From the NCBI RefSeq assembly GCF_001571005.1, contig NZ_BCST01000005.1, forward strand, positions 351,713-415,712: a DNA stretch of 64,000 bases, given 5' to 3'. Position 1 is the stretch's first letter. Each line of letters begins with the position of its first letter. This DNA comes from Herbiconiux solani NBRC 106740. GTDB lineage: Bacteria; Actinomycetota; Actinomycetes; Actinomycetales; Microbacteriaceae. Made by a program: the position numbers and the translations under genes. This document shows positions 15,278 to 24,792 of this stretch, piece after piece. A model generated the notes under the pieces. The model was not told the DNA's origin. It was given only the letters and a program-made list of their open reading frames with translations, and did no database searches.

Positions 15278-16558
15278 CTATTCGGGGCGGTGCTGGTCGG
15301 GGCGGTGCTGGTCCGTTGGATGCGCGGGGTCGGCCAGGGAGCCGACGGGTGCGGCCGGCGCGGACGGGGTCGGCTCCCCCGTCAGCAGGTGGTACCGGGC
15401 CGCGTCGAAAAGGCGGGCGGAGGCCTCAGCCCGCGCCGGCTCGGGCAGCGTCTCGATGTCGGCCGCGTGCGAGAAGCCGACCGCGCGGCGCAGCTGCTCG
15501 ACACCGGCGAAGCGCCAGGCGTCGGCCTCGATCGCGGCGAGCGACGCGTCGTCGCCCCACGACCGCGCGAAGGCGTCCCAGCACGCGCGAACGGCCGAGT
15601 ACCGCTCCCGGGCCACGTCGTGCCGGCCCAAAGCGGAGGCCGCGATCGCCGCGAGCTCGAGGTTGGCCCAGAACAGCCCGAGGTCGAGCCCGATCGGCCC
15701 CACGAAACTGAACTCCGGGTCGAAGACCTTCACCGTCTGCGCCCCGTCGCGCCGGCCGAGCATGACCGATCCGCTGTGCAGGTCGCCGTGCACCAGTGCC
15801 TCGTGCCGGGTCTCGAACACCTCACGCACGCCGGCGACCGCCGCCGCGACATCCTCGTCGCCGTACAACGCGCGCACACGCTCCTCGAGCGCGGGATGCC
15901 AGTGGTTGTGCTCATGCGCGCGGTACGGCTCGTCGAGCACCACGTCGAGGGTCATGCGGCAGAGCTCCGGGTTCGCCGCGAGCTCGATCAGGGCGTCGTG
16001 CCCCTCGTCACCGAGTGCACGACGCGATGTGGATGCGGCGAGCTCGCCCACGAACCGGCCCACGACCGCGCCCAGATCCGCGAAGTCGATGCCGGCCGTC
16101 GCGGCAAACGCGCCCGAGTCCGTAGCCACACCCTCCGCATCCGCGGCCGACCCCGGCGCGAGCTCGGCGACGAGCACGTCGCGCAGCACGTCGAGATCCG
16201 ACAGATCCTCCATCACCAGCACGTACCGCGACTCGTCGAAGGCGAGGATCGCCGGGATCGAATCCGGCACCCGCTCGGCGAGCCGCTCGTAGGTGCGCGC
16301 CTCGGACCTGATCCGCGACGGGTCGACCGGCCACTCCGGCCCCACGACCTGCACCCACGGCGGCGCCTGCTTGACGGCCAGGCTGCCGAGCGGCCCGCGG
16401 GCGATGAACACGCGGTTCATGTTGCCCGCGGTCACCTCGGTCACCCCCACCTCGCCGGGGGTCGCGGCCACGCGGTCGAGGAGCCCGGCAGACGAGAGGT
16501 ACGCGACCACGTCGTCGCCGGTCACCAGAAGCTCATAGGTGGTCTCGTCCTCACTCAC
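15278..16558 (-). CDS. mtnK: S-methyl-5-thioribose kinase, copy 2
   Basis: The second MTR kinase of the window, 426 residues. It has the kinase-fold strand VTEVTAGNMNRVFIA with Lys in LAVKQAPPWVQ, the catalytic LVHGDLHSGSVML, and the metal motif KVFDPEFSFVGPIGLDLG. It lacks the Ser-Ala insert of copy 1 and differs from it through most of its length, so the pair is not a recent duplication. GTG at 16558 overlaps the mtnA stop as GTGA. The C-terminal 25 residues are a His/Pro/Asp-rich tail (DQHRPDQHRPE) encoded by a short tandem repeat. It probably handles MTR produced inside the cell, but that split of roles is inference. Confidence 0.9.
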   Translation of the reverse strand: MSEDETTYELLVTGDDVVAYLSSAGLLDRVAATPGEVGVTEVTAGNMNRVFIARGPLGSLAVKQAPPWVQVVGPEWPVDPSRIRSEARTYERLAERVPDSIPAILAFDESRYVLVMEDLSDLDVLRDVLVAELAPGSAADAEGVATDSGAFAATAGIDFADLGAVVGRFVGELAASTSRRALGDEGHDALIELAANPELCRMTLDVVLDEPYRAHEHNHWHPALEERVRALYGDEDVAAAVAGVREVFETRHEALVHGDLHSGSVMLGRRDGAQTVKVFDPEFSFVGPIGLDLGLFWANLELAAIAASALGRHDVARERYSAVRACWDAFARSWGDDASLAAIEADAWRFAGVEQLRRAVGFSHAADIETLPEPARAEASARLFDAARYHLLTGEPTPSAPAAPVGSLADPAHPTDQHRPDQHRPE

Positions 16559-17673
16559 CGCGCACCGCCCTCGGGCCCGAGCGCAGCCGAGGCGGCGGCG
16601 ACCGCGGCGTCGATGCCGTAGTACTCGGCGACCCGGCCGGGCTCGAAGGCGCCGCGATCGGTGACGATCCGGGTCACGAAGCGGGCGGGGGTCACGTCGA
16701 AGGCGGGGTACCAGGCATCCGTCACCCGCTCCGAGGCGGTCCGGCGCCCGAGCGTGTGCAGCACCTCGAGCGGATCCCGCTCCTCCACCACGATGTCGGC
16801 CGCCGTCGGCGCCTCGTCGTCCGGCGCCTGCACGAGAGCGTAGAACGGCACGCCGAAGGCCGAGGCCGCGACCGCGAGCCCGAGCGTGCCGACCTTGTTG
16901 ACGACGCTGCCGTCGAGCGAGACCCGGTCGGCCGCCGTGACGAGCGCGTCGATCGGGCCGATGGTCGACCCCGGGGCGAGTGCGGCGGCTCCCATCGAGT
17001 CGGTGATCAGCGTGACGCGCTCCCCCATCTCGGCGAGCGTGTGCGCGGTCAGGCGGGCGCCCTGCAGATAGGGGCGCGTCTCGGTCGCGACCCAGTCGAA
17101 CCGCTTGCCCGCCACCCGGGCGGCCCGCACGAGCTCGATCAGGTAGGTGTCCATCCAGCAGTGGGTCAGGATGCGCCCGCCGTCGGGAAGCAGCGAGACG
17201 GTTTCAGCGGCCAGCCGGTGGCTGCGGGACCGGTAGAGCTCGGCGCCCGTGCGCGCAGCCTCGAGCGCCGCCTCGATCATCCGGGCCGTCGTCGCGGAGT
17301 CCGGCCTCTCTGCCGCATCCGCCACCGCGTCGACCGCCGCGAGCACGCGCCCGACGGCCTCGCGGGGGTGGTTGTTCGTGGGCCGCGCGGCCTCGATCAC
17401 CGCGCCGGCCGCGCGCATCCGCTGCCGCGCCTCCTCGGGCGGGAGCCCCGCCGACTGCACGGCGGTGATCTCGAGCCCGGCGTAGGCGGCGAACAGGGGC
17501 CCCGAGCTCTGTGTGACCATGTCGCGGATGGCCGTGGCCACCTCGTCCGCATCCCGCGCGGTGACCCACTCGACGCGTTCGGGGAACACCCGGCGGTCGA
17601 GGATCCTCACCACGCCGCCCTCGACCCTCACGGAGTCGTCGAGCACGGGCGCGTTCTCGGCTGTAGTGGTCAT
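16555..17673 (-). CDS. mtnA: Divergent methylthioribose-1-phosphate isomerase (eIF2B-like family)
   Basis: A 372-residue eIF2B alpha/beta/delta-like sugar-phosphate isomerase, first gene of the mtnA-K-C-B operon. It should convert MTR-1-phosphate to methylthioribulose-1-phosphate. The catalytic Cys (GRILTHCWMD) and Asp (VTLITDSMG) are present, as are ETRPYLQGARLTAHTL and NKVGTLGLAVAA. However, the usual RGAPAIG loop is replaced (MVTQSSGPLFAAYAG), and the residues after the Cys are WMDTYL, not NTG or NAG. It is therefore an unusual MtnA, or a related ribose-1,5-bisphosphate or 5-deoxyribose-phosphate isomerase used as MtnA. The start at 17673 has GGGAAG upstream and lies after the likely transcription start; ATG 17697 lies before it. 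Confidence 0.8.
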   Translation of the reverse strand: MTTTAENAPVLDDSVRVEGGVVRILDRRVFPERVEWVTARDADEVATAIRDMVTQSSGPLFAAYAGLEITAVQSAGLPPEEARQRMRAAGAVIEAARPTNNHPREAVGRVLAAVDAVADAAERPDSATTARMIEAALEAARTGAELYRSRSHRLAAETVSLLPDGGRILTHCWMDTYLIELVRAARVAGKRFDWVATETRPYLQGARLTAHTLAEMGERVTLITDSMGAAALAPGSTIGPIDALVTAADRVSLDGSVVNKVGTLGLAVAASAFGVPFYALVQAPDDEAPTAADIVVEERDPLEVLHTLGRRTASERVTDAWYPAFDVTPARFVTRIVTDRGAFEPGRVAEYYGIDAAVAAASAALGPEGGAR

Positions 17674-17699
17674 GCGCTTCCCGTCGATTTCCCCCATCG

Positions 17700-17705
17700 A
17701 GGATA
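17700..17705 (-). promoter_or_regulatory. -10 box of the mtnA operon promoter
   Basis: Read leftward this is TATCCT, a TAnnnT box about 27 bases before the mtnA start. No good -35 box is seen. The box would place transcription start near 17693, downstream of the alternative ATG at 17697. Confidence 0.35.
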
Positions 17706-17749
17706 CCGCGCGACCGTATGCTTGCCCTATCAAACGAGAAGGGGGCTCC

Positions 17750-18487
17750 GTGAGCCATTCGAACGGGAACCAGTCCACGCCAGCCGGTTGGCACGCCGAT
17801 CCGTCGGGTGCTCCGCAGCAGCGGTGGTGGGACGGCACTCGCTGGACCGAGCACACGCAGGCCACCCCGCAGGCGCAGCAGCCGGCGGCACACACGCAGC
17901 AGCAGGCGCAGCCCCAGTACGGCCAGCAGCAGGCCCAGCCGCAGTACGGCCAGCAGCCTCAGCAGTACGGCCAGCAGCAGCACCCCGCATACTCCCCGGC
18001 CTACGCCACCCAGGCCCCTCCGCCCGTCGCACCCGGCACCCCGGTCTACAACGTCTTCATCTGGGTCCTCACCGTGCTCCCGGTGGTGTCGCTGCTGATC
18101 CTCCCCCTCTACTCCAGCGCCATCGAGCAGTCGGTGACCACGACCTACCGCTACGGCGGCAGCATGTCCTTCCTCGGCCTGCAGGCGGTCGGCTCCCTGA
18201 TCAGCCTGGTGCTCTACGCCGCCATCGTCGTGCTGGCGTACTTCGACCACAAGTGGCTCGTCCGCCAGGGCTACGTGCAGCCGTTCCACTGGGCCTGGGC
18301 GTTCCTCTCGATCGTCTACCCGATCGGCCGTTCGGTCGTGGTGCGCCGCCGCTCCGGCCGCGGGATCGCCCCGATGTGGGTGTCGATCGGCCTCTGCGCC
18401 CTCAGCATCATCGTGAGCATCATCTGGAGCATCTCGCTGTTCGCGACGATCTTCGGCACCTCGATGACCTACGGCAGCTACACCTGA
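17750..18487 (+). CDS. DUF2510 membrane protein with Gln/Tyr-rich linker
   Basis: A 245-residue protein of unknown function. The N-terminus carries a DUF2510 motif (PAGWHADPSGAPQQRWWDGTRWTEHT). Then comes a Gln/Pro/Tyr-rich low-complexity linker with repeated QPQYGQQ units, and then four to five hydrophobic helices (VFIWVLTVLPVVSLLILPLY; LISLVLYAAIVVLAYF; MWVSIGLCALSIIVSIIWSI). Such proteins are common in actinobacteria and sit in the cell membrane; the DUF2510 module faces the cytoplasm. GTG at 17750 follows an AGAAGGGGG ribosome site, and TATGCT at 17717 may be its -10 box. It is divergent from mtnA but shows no sign of a role in salvage. Confidence 0.85.
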   Translation: MSHSNGNQSTPAGWHADPSGAPQQRWWDGTRWTEHTQATPQAQQPAAHTQQQAQPQYGQQQAQPQYGQQPQQYGQQQHPAYSPAYATQAPPPVAPGTPVYNVFIWVLTVLPVVSLLILPLYSSAIEQSVTTTYRYGGSMSFLGLQAVGSLISLVLYAAIVVLAYFDHKWLVRQGYVQPFHWAWAFLSIVYPIGRSVVVRRRSGRGIAPMWVSIGLCALSIIVSIIWSISLFATIFGTSMTYGSYT

Positions 18488-18495
18488 GGCCGGGG

Positions 18496-18663
18496 ATGAG
18501 CTATTCACCTCCGCCCGGCCCCTCCGAACCGAAGGATCCGAACGACCCGAACCGCCGCAACCGCCCGTCCAACGGCCGCATCGCGGTCTGGATCGGCGTG
18601 AGCGCCGTGGCCCTCTACTTCCTGGGCAGCGGCATCTACGGGATCATCACCGGCGGCAGCTGA
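18496..18663 (+). CDS. Small single-pass membrane protein with Pro/Asn-rich N-terminus
   Basis: A 55-residue open frame starts at ATG 18496, 8 bases after the DUF2510 stop, with GGCCGGGG upstream. It has a hydrophilic Pro/Asp/Asn/Arg-rich first half (SYSPPPGPSEPKDPNDPN) and one hydrophobic helix (IAVWIGVSAVALYFLGSGIYGII). Its close spacing and the disordered-plus-helix design match the upstream protein and suggest that they act together. I do not recognise a family. Confidence 0.7.
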   Translation: MSYSPPPGPSEPKDPNDPNRRNRPSNGRIAVWIGVSAVALYFLGSGIYGIITGGS

Positions 18664-18677
18664 GACCCGAAAGGGTC
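18664..18677. terminator. Hairpin with GAAA loop between convergent genes
   Basis: GACCC-GAAA-GGGTC forms a tetraloop hairpin in the 15-base gap between the small membrane protein stop and the stop of the degenerate ATPase gene. It can act for both strands. Confidence 0.5.
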
Positions 18678-18678
18678 G

Positions 18679-20409
18679 TCAGCGACGATCCGCGAGCACC
18701 ATCGGGGCCATCAGCTCCGCGGCCGTCGTAGTCGCAGGGCGGGATACCGGCAGCTCGGCCGTGATCCGCCCGTCCCGCATCGCGTAGGCGCGGTCCGCCA
18801 CCCCGAGGATCTCGCCGAGGTCGTCCGAGGCGATCAGGATGCCGGCGCCCGCGTCGGCGAGCCGCCGGATCAGGCCGTGGATCTCCTGCGCGAGCGCATC
18901 CGCCGCCCCCGCCGTCGGGTGATCGAGCAGCACCGCCGTGGGCCGGGTGCCGTCGCCGTCCAGCCAGCCGGCCAGGGCGTTGCGGATGCTCGTGCCGGCC
19001 GGCTCCCCCGTCGCCGACGCACTCGGCGCTGCAGCAGCGCCCCCGCCACCGCGACCGCGCCCCGCGAACAGCGCCGCGATCCCGCCGAGCCCCGCGACCG
19101 GAGCGGCCTCGGGGTAGCTGCGGTCGCGGTCGATGACCCCGAGGCGGGCGAGCCGGCCCAGCATGCCGGGCGAGATCCGCGAAGGCACACCGCCGATCAG
19201 CCCGAGGTCGTAGGTCGTGGTGCGCTCGGTCGCGAGCACGAGCCCGGCCGCGATGGACTCGGTGGGGTTGCGGGCGGTCAGCGGCACACCGGCCAGGCGC
19301 ACGTCGCCCTGAACGCGGGATCCCGCGGTCTTCTCGAAGAGGCCGAGCAGCAACTCGCCGGCGCCGGAACCCTCGAGGCCCGCGAGGCCCACGATCTCGC
19401 CGGCGCTCACGGTCAGGCTCGCGTCGCGCACGACGGCGCGACCGGGATCGAGCGGATGCGCCGCGGTCCACCCCCGCACCTCGAGCGCGGGCTCCCGCCC
19501 GGCGGCGCCCGCCTGCACGGTGCCGAACGGGCGGCCCTCGCCGCGGTCGACGACCACGTCCGCCACCATCGCCTCGACGAGCCGGCCCGCCTCACCCGGC
19601 GCCTCACCCGAGATCTGGCGCGCATCCACCGGCGCCGCACCCGCGTCACCCAGCGCATCCACCGGCGCCGCACCCGCGTCACCCAGCGCATCCGCCGGAG
19701 CCCCTGCCACCCACGTCCCCGACGCGTCCCCGCCCGCCAGCACCGTCCCGGCATCCGCCGCCCGCAGCAGCGGTTCGACCCGCGCCGAGGCGACCACGAC
19801 GATCAGGCCGGCCGCCGCGAGCCCCACGATCCCCCGCACGACGACGTCGGTCTCGGACGGCTCCAGGTCGCGGAACGGCTCGTCGATCAGCACGATCTTC
19901 CGGCCCGAGGCGAGCATCCGGGCGAACCCGACCACCTGCCGCTCGGCGCGACCGAGCGAGGATCCGCGGGCGCGCACGTCGACGGACTCCAGCCCGACCC
20001 GGGCGAGCTCCTCGGCGGCCCGCTCGAACATCCTGCCGAACCGGATCAGCCCGGCGACCGGCCGCTCGTTGCCGAGCGTGACGTTCTCGGCGACCGACAG
20101 GCCCGGGACGATCGCCGGCTCCCCCCGGAGCACGACGATCCCCAGAGCCTCCGCGTCTTCCCGGCGGGCGACGGTGAGCGCGAGGTCGGCGCCATCGAGC
20201 TCGATCCGCCCGGCCTCGGGCCGCAGGTACCCGCCGATCACGGCGAGCGCCTCCGAGGCGCCGGAGCGCGGCCCGCCGAGGATCCCGTGCACCCGCCCCG
20301 CCCCGACCCCGAACGACAGCGAGCGGATGCCGGTGCCCGCTCCCGACCTGGCCGACACGTGGTCGAGTTCCAGAGTCGCGCGTGCTCCCGGCATCCGCTC
20401 GTCAGTCAT
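18679..20409 (-). CDS. Degenerate sugar ABC transporter ATP-binding protein paralogue
   Basis: A 576-residue protein with two ABC-domain folds of the GguA/RbsA type, but with damaged active sites. In the first domain, Walker A is GGPRSGASE (Ala replaces the catalytic Lys), while Walker B LIDEPFRDLEP is intact and the signature is SLGRAERQ. In the second, Walker A is GLEGSGAGE, Walker B is VLLDHPTAGA (His replaces the catalytic Glu), and the SGGNQQ signature is missing, replaced by Gly/Ala-rich sequence. An exact 11-residue repeat (DALGDAGAAPV) joins the halves. It is the last gene of the chvE-gguA-gguB-like operon, which already has a complete ATPase. It may be a regulatory subunit, or be decaying; the frame is open throughout. 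Confidence 0.85.
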   Translation of the reverse strand: MTDERMPGARATLELDHVSARSGAGTGIRSLSFGVGAGRVHGILGGPRSGASEALAVIGGYLRPEAGRIELDGADLALTVARREDAEALGIVVLRGEPAIVPGLSVAENVTLGNERPVAGLIRFGRMFERAAEELARVGLESVDVRARGSSLGRAERQVVGFARMLASGRKIVLIDEPFRDLEPSETDVVVRGIVGLAAAGLIVVVASARVEPLLRAADAGTVLAGGDASGTWVAGAPADALGDAGAAPVDALGDAGAAPVDARQISGEAPGEAGRLVEAMVADVVVDRGEGRPFGTVQAGAAGREPALEVRGWTAAHPLDPGRAVVRDASLTVSAGEIVGLAGLEGSGAGELLLGLFEKTAGSRVQGDVRLAGVPLTARNPTESIAAGLVLATERTTTYDLGLIGGVPSRISPGMLGRLARLGVIDRDRSYPEAAPVAGLGGIAALFAGRGRGGGGAAAAPSASATGEPAGTSIRNALAGWLDGDGTRPTAVLLDHPTAGAADALAQEIHGLIRRLADAGAGILIASDDLGEILGVADRAYAMRDGRITAELPVSRPATTTAAELMAPMVLADRR

Positions 20410-20431
20410 CAGGCCGTCAGGCCGCCACGGG

Positions 20432-21665
20432 CTACCGCCCGCCCGAGCGGCGCTTGTTGTAGACGTCGAAGGCCACCGCGAGCAGGAGCACGAGGCCCTT
20501 GACCGCCTGCTGCCACTCGATGCCGATACCCATGATCGACATGCCGTTGTTCAGCACGCCGATGATCAGACCACCGACGATCGCGCCGCCGATGGTGCCG
20601 ACGCCGCCCGTGACCGCCGCGCCGCCGATGAAGGCGGCCGAGATGGCCTCGAGCTCGAAGCCGTCACCGGCCTTCGGGCCCGCGAGGTTGAGTCGCGCGG
20701 TGAAGACGAGTCCGGCGAGACCGGCGAGGAAGCCCATGTTGACGAACAGCCAGAAGGTGACGTTGCGGGTCTTGATGCCCGAGAGCTCCGCCGCGTGCAG
20801 GTTGCCGCCGATCGCGTAGATATGACGGCCGAACACCGAGCGGTTCATGATCACACCGTAGATCAGGATGAGCACGGCCAGCACGATCAGGGTCACCGGG
20901 ATGCCCTTGAAGGTCGCGAGGGCGTAGGCGAAGAGCAGTACCACTGCCGAGACCAGGACGAGCTTGCCGACGAACCAGGCGGCGGGCTCCACCTCCTGGC
21001 CGTAGCTCTGGCGGCCACGGCGGGTGCGCACCGACTGCACGATCAGGGCGACGATCGCGATGATCGCGACGCCCATGGTCAGCGGGTCGATGTCGAGCGC
21101 ACCGAAGACGTCGGTGATGAAGCCGTTGCCGAGTGCGCGGTAGAAGTCGGGGAACGAGCCGATGTTCTGGTTGCCGAGCACCACGAGCGTGAGGCCACGG
21201 AAGATCAGCATGCCGGCCAACGTCACGATGAACGCCGGGATGCCGACGTACGCGATCCAGAACCCCTGCCAGGCGCCGACCAGGGCGCCGATCAGCAGCG
21301 AGAGCACGACGGCGAGCCAGGCGGGCATCCCCATGTTGACCGCGAACACACCCGACACCGCGCCGACGAACGCCGCGACCGAACCGACCGACAGGTCGAT
21401 GTGGCCGGCGACGATCACCATCACCATGCCGATCGCGAGGATCAGGATGTAACCGTTCTGCACGATCAGGTTCGAGACGTTCTGCGGGCGCAGGAGCACC
21501 CCGTTCGTCAGGATCTCGAACACCACGACCACGAGGATCAGGGCGATGAAGATGCCGTTCTTCCCCAGGTCGGAGATGACGTGGCTGAGAGCGCGCGTGA
21601 AGCGGTTGTCGGCGGGCTCGACCCGTCCTCCGGCGGCCGTGTCGGCGCCCGGCTTGGTCTCGAGA

Positions 21666-21673
<8 letters not shown>
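20432..21673 (-). CDS. Multiple-sugar/pentose ABC transporter permease (GguB/MmsB-like)
   Basis: A 413-residue permease of the XylH/GguB type, longer than RbsC. It has about 11 hydrophobic segments, the conserved [21 protein letters not shown] loop in two pieces, and [16 protein letters not shown] near the C-terminal third. It pairs with the ATPase at 21666-23204 (8-base overlap) and the ChvE-like binding protein to import an aldopentose or galactose. The arabinose genes next door point to L-arabinose. Confidence 0.9.
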
Positions 21674-23204
<1,531 letters not shown>

Positions 23205-23248
23205 GATCTCTCTCCTGCGAGTGGGTGGACGTGAAAGTAGGGACGAGG

Positions 23249-23308
23249 TTCGGTGGGGGGCCACCGCCGAAGGTCTGCCCGGTCGACCGAGAGGCGACCG
23301 GGCAGACC
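23249..23308 (-). promoter_or_regulatory. Intercistronic double hairpin between binding-protein and ATPase genes
   Basis: A perfect 14-base stem (23272-23285 with 23295-23308, loop of 9) lies 28 bases after the binding-protein stop. A second stem (TTCGGTGG paired with CCACCGCCGAA, 23249-23271) follows it directly. Such structures after a binding-protein gene usually protect its mRNA or partly stop transcription, giving more binding protein than ATPase and permease. That role is inferred. Confidence 0.7.
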
Positions 23309-23336
23309 CGTCAGGTGATCCGCAGCGGAGTGCGGA

Positions 23337-24461
23337 TCAGCCGTTCACCTGGGCGTCGGTGTAGTAGCCGCCGTCGACCAGGACCTTCTGGATGTCGGCC
23401 TTGGTGACCACGACCGGCTGCAGCAGGTACGAGGGCACGACCTTCTTGCCGTTGTCGTAGGTGTCGGTGTCGTTGGTCTCCGGGGTGCCGCCGGTCAGCA
23501 GCGCCGTCGCCATGTCGACCGCGACCTTGGCGAGCTCACGGGTGTCCTTGTAGATCGTCGAGTACTGCTCGCCGGCCTCGATGGCCTTGACCGAGTCGAG
23601 CTCGGCATCCTGACCGGTGATGATCGGGATGTCGGCCGTCGTGTAGCCGGCCGAGGTCAGCGCCGAGATGATGCCGCGCGAGATGCCGTCGTAGGGCGAG
23701 AGCACGCCGTTGACCTTCGAGCCGTCCGAGTAGGTCGAGGTGAGGATGTTCTCCATGCGGGCCTGGGCGGTCGCCGGGTCCCAGCGCAGCGTCGCGACGG
23801 TGTTGAAGTCGGTCTGGCCGCTCTTGACGACGAGCGTTCCGTCGGCGATGTAGGGCTTCAGGGTGTCCATCGCGCCGTTGAAGAAGAAGGTCGCGTTGTT
23901 GTCGTCGGGGCTACCGGCGAACAGCTCGATGTTGAACGGGCCCTTGGTGCCGGTCTTCGCGCCGCTCGCGTCGACCAGGCCGAGGCCGGTCAGGAGCGAG
24001 GTCGCCTGCTCGACGCCGACCTTGTAGTTGTCGAAGGTGGCGTAGTAGTCGACGTTGTCGGAGTCGCGGATCAGGCGGTCGTAGGCGATGACCGGGATGT
24101 CGTTGTCCTTGGCGTTCTGGAGCGTGTTCGTCAGCGTCGTGCCGTCGATGGACGCGATGATCAGGGCCTTGGCGCCCTTGGTGATCATGTTCTCGATCTG
24201 GCTGACCTGCGTGGGGATGTCGTCCTCGGCGTACTCGAGGTCGACCGTGTAGCCGGCGTCCTCGAGCTGCTTCTTGATGTTGTCGCCGTCGGCGATCCAG
24301 CGCTCGGAGGACTTGGTGGGCATGGCGACGCCGATCAGGCTGCCGTCCCCGCCGCCGCTGGATCCGCTGTCGCCCGAGCTGCTCGAGCCGCCCGCGCAGC
24401 CGGCGAGCGAGACGACCATGGCCCCGGCGGCCAGGAGCGAGAGTGCGATTTTCTTCTTCAC
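23337..24461 (-). CDS. Multiple-sugar-binding lipoprotein (ChvE-like)
   Basis: A 374-residue binding lipoprotein with signal peptide and lipobox Cys22 (SLAGC), then a Gly/Ser linker. The mature part has the ChvE/xylose-binding family pattern: [69 protein letters not shown] and [13 protein letters not shown]. ChvE-type proteins bind arabinose, galactose, glucose and xylose; the linked ara genes favour arabinose. GTG at 24461 has AAAAGGA upstream. It heads the transporter operon, with a long 5' leader, a promoter and a LacI-type operator. Confidence 0.92.
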   Translation of the reverse strand: MKKKIALSLLAAGAMVVSLAGCAGGSSSSGDSGSSGGGDGSLIGVAMPTKSSERWIADGDNIKKQLEDAGYTVDLEYAEDDIPTQVSQIENMITKGAKALIIASIDGTTLTNTLQNAKDNDIPVIAYDRLIRDSDNVDYYATFDNYKVGVEQATSLLTGLGLVDASGAKTGTKGPFNIELFAGSPDDNNATFFFNGAMDTLKPYIADGTLVVKSGQTDFNTVATLRWDPATAQARMENILTSTYSDGSKVNGVLSPYDGISRGIISALTSAGYTTADIPIITGQDAELDSVKAIEAGEQYSTIYKDTRELAKVAVDMATALLTGGTPETNDTDTYDNGKKVVPSYLLQPVVVTKADIQKVLVDGGYYTDAQVNG

Positions 24462-24519
24462 GGTGTGTCCTTTTCTGTGTGTGATGACTTCGTTGTCTGC
24501 AGGTGGTGCGGCGAAAGGG

Positions 24520-24579
24520 TCAGACGTCCTCGCCCGAGGCGAGCGGAATCGGGGAGACTGTGACGCCCCGGTTCTCCAT
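24520..24579 (-). CDS. Possible 19-residue leader peptide (second)
   Basis: An ATG at 24579 overlaps the stop of the small frame before it (TGATG) and opens a 19-codon frame ending at 24520, 58 bases before the binding-protein start. The peptide is [19 protein letters not shown]. It has no known match to me. The coupling to the preceding frame is the main support. Confidence 0.25.
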   Translation of the reverse strand: MENRGVTVSPIPLASGEDV

Positions 24580-24653
24580 CAGTCGCGGTCGTGTCGGCCC
24601 CGGGCCGCGGATGCCGTGCTGAGAACGGCGATGCGGGCGGCTGAGAGGGACAC
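24579..24653 (-). CDS. Possible 24-residue leader peptide (first)
   Basis: In the 225-base leader of the transporter operon, GTG at 24653 has a strong AAGGAG ribosome site 8 bases upstream (24662-24667). It opens a 24-codon frame rich in Ser, Ala and Arg (begins VSLSAARIAVLSTAS, ends RGRHDRD). It could be a regulatory upstream peptide. I know of no homologue and the frame is short. Confidence 0.3.
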   Translation of the reverse strand: MSLSAARIAVLSTASAARGRHDRD

Positions 24654-24685
24654 GCGTCAAACTCCTTCGTTTGGTTCGAGCTGAA

Positions 24686-24699
24686 TGTGAACGGTCACA
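24686..24699. promoter_or_regulatory. LacI-family operator at the sugar transporter promoter
   Basis: TGTGA-ACGG-TCACA is a perfect inverted repeat with arms of 5 bases and a central CG, as is typical for LacI-family sites. It lies just downstream of the -10 box, where a bound repressor would block transcription. The same motif occurs at 25880 and 27114. Confidence 0.7.
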
Positions 24700-24711
24700 T
24701 CGACTTGGGCA

Positions 24712-24741
24712 ATGGTGCCTCACGATCCCGAAAAATGTCAA
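24712..24741 (-). promoter_or_regulatory. Promoter of the sugar transporter operon
   Basis: Read leftward, a perfect TTGACA -35 box (24736-24741) is followed after 18 bases by CACCAT (24712-24717), a weak -10 box. The LacI-type operator begins 12 bases after it. The remaining part of the 331-base gap, down to 24462, is a transcribed leader holding the two possible small peptides. Confidence 0.5.
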
Positions 24742-24792
24742 CCCGACTTTTCCGGGCGGGCCCGATCGGCACCGGATCGTCACCGGATCGGG

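Noticed and set aside
16555..17697. Upstream ATG at 17697 as mtnA start
   Set aside because: It lies 2 bases after the -10 box, before the expected transcription start, and has no ribosome site; ATG 17673 has GGGAAG upstream.
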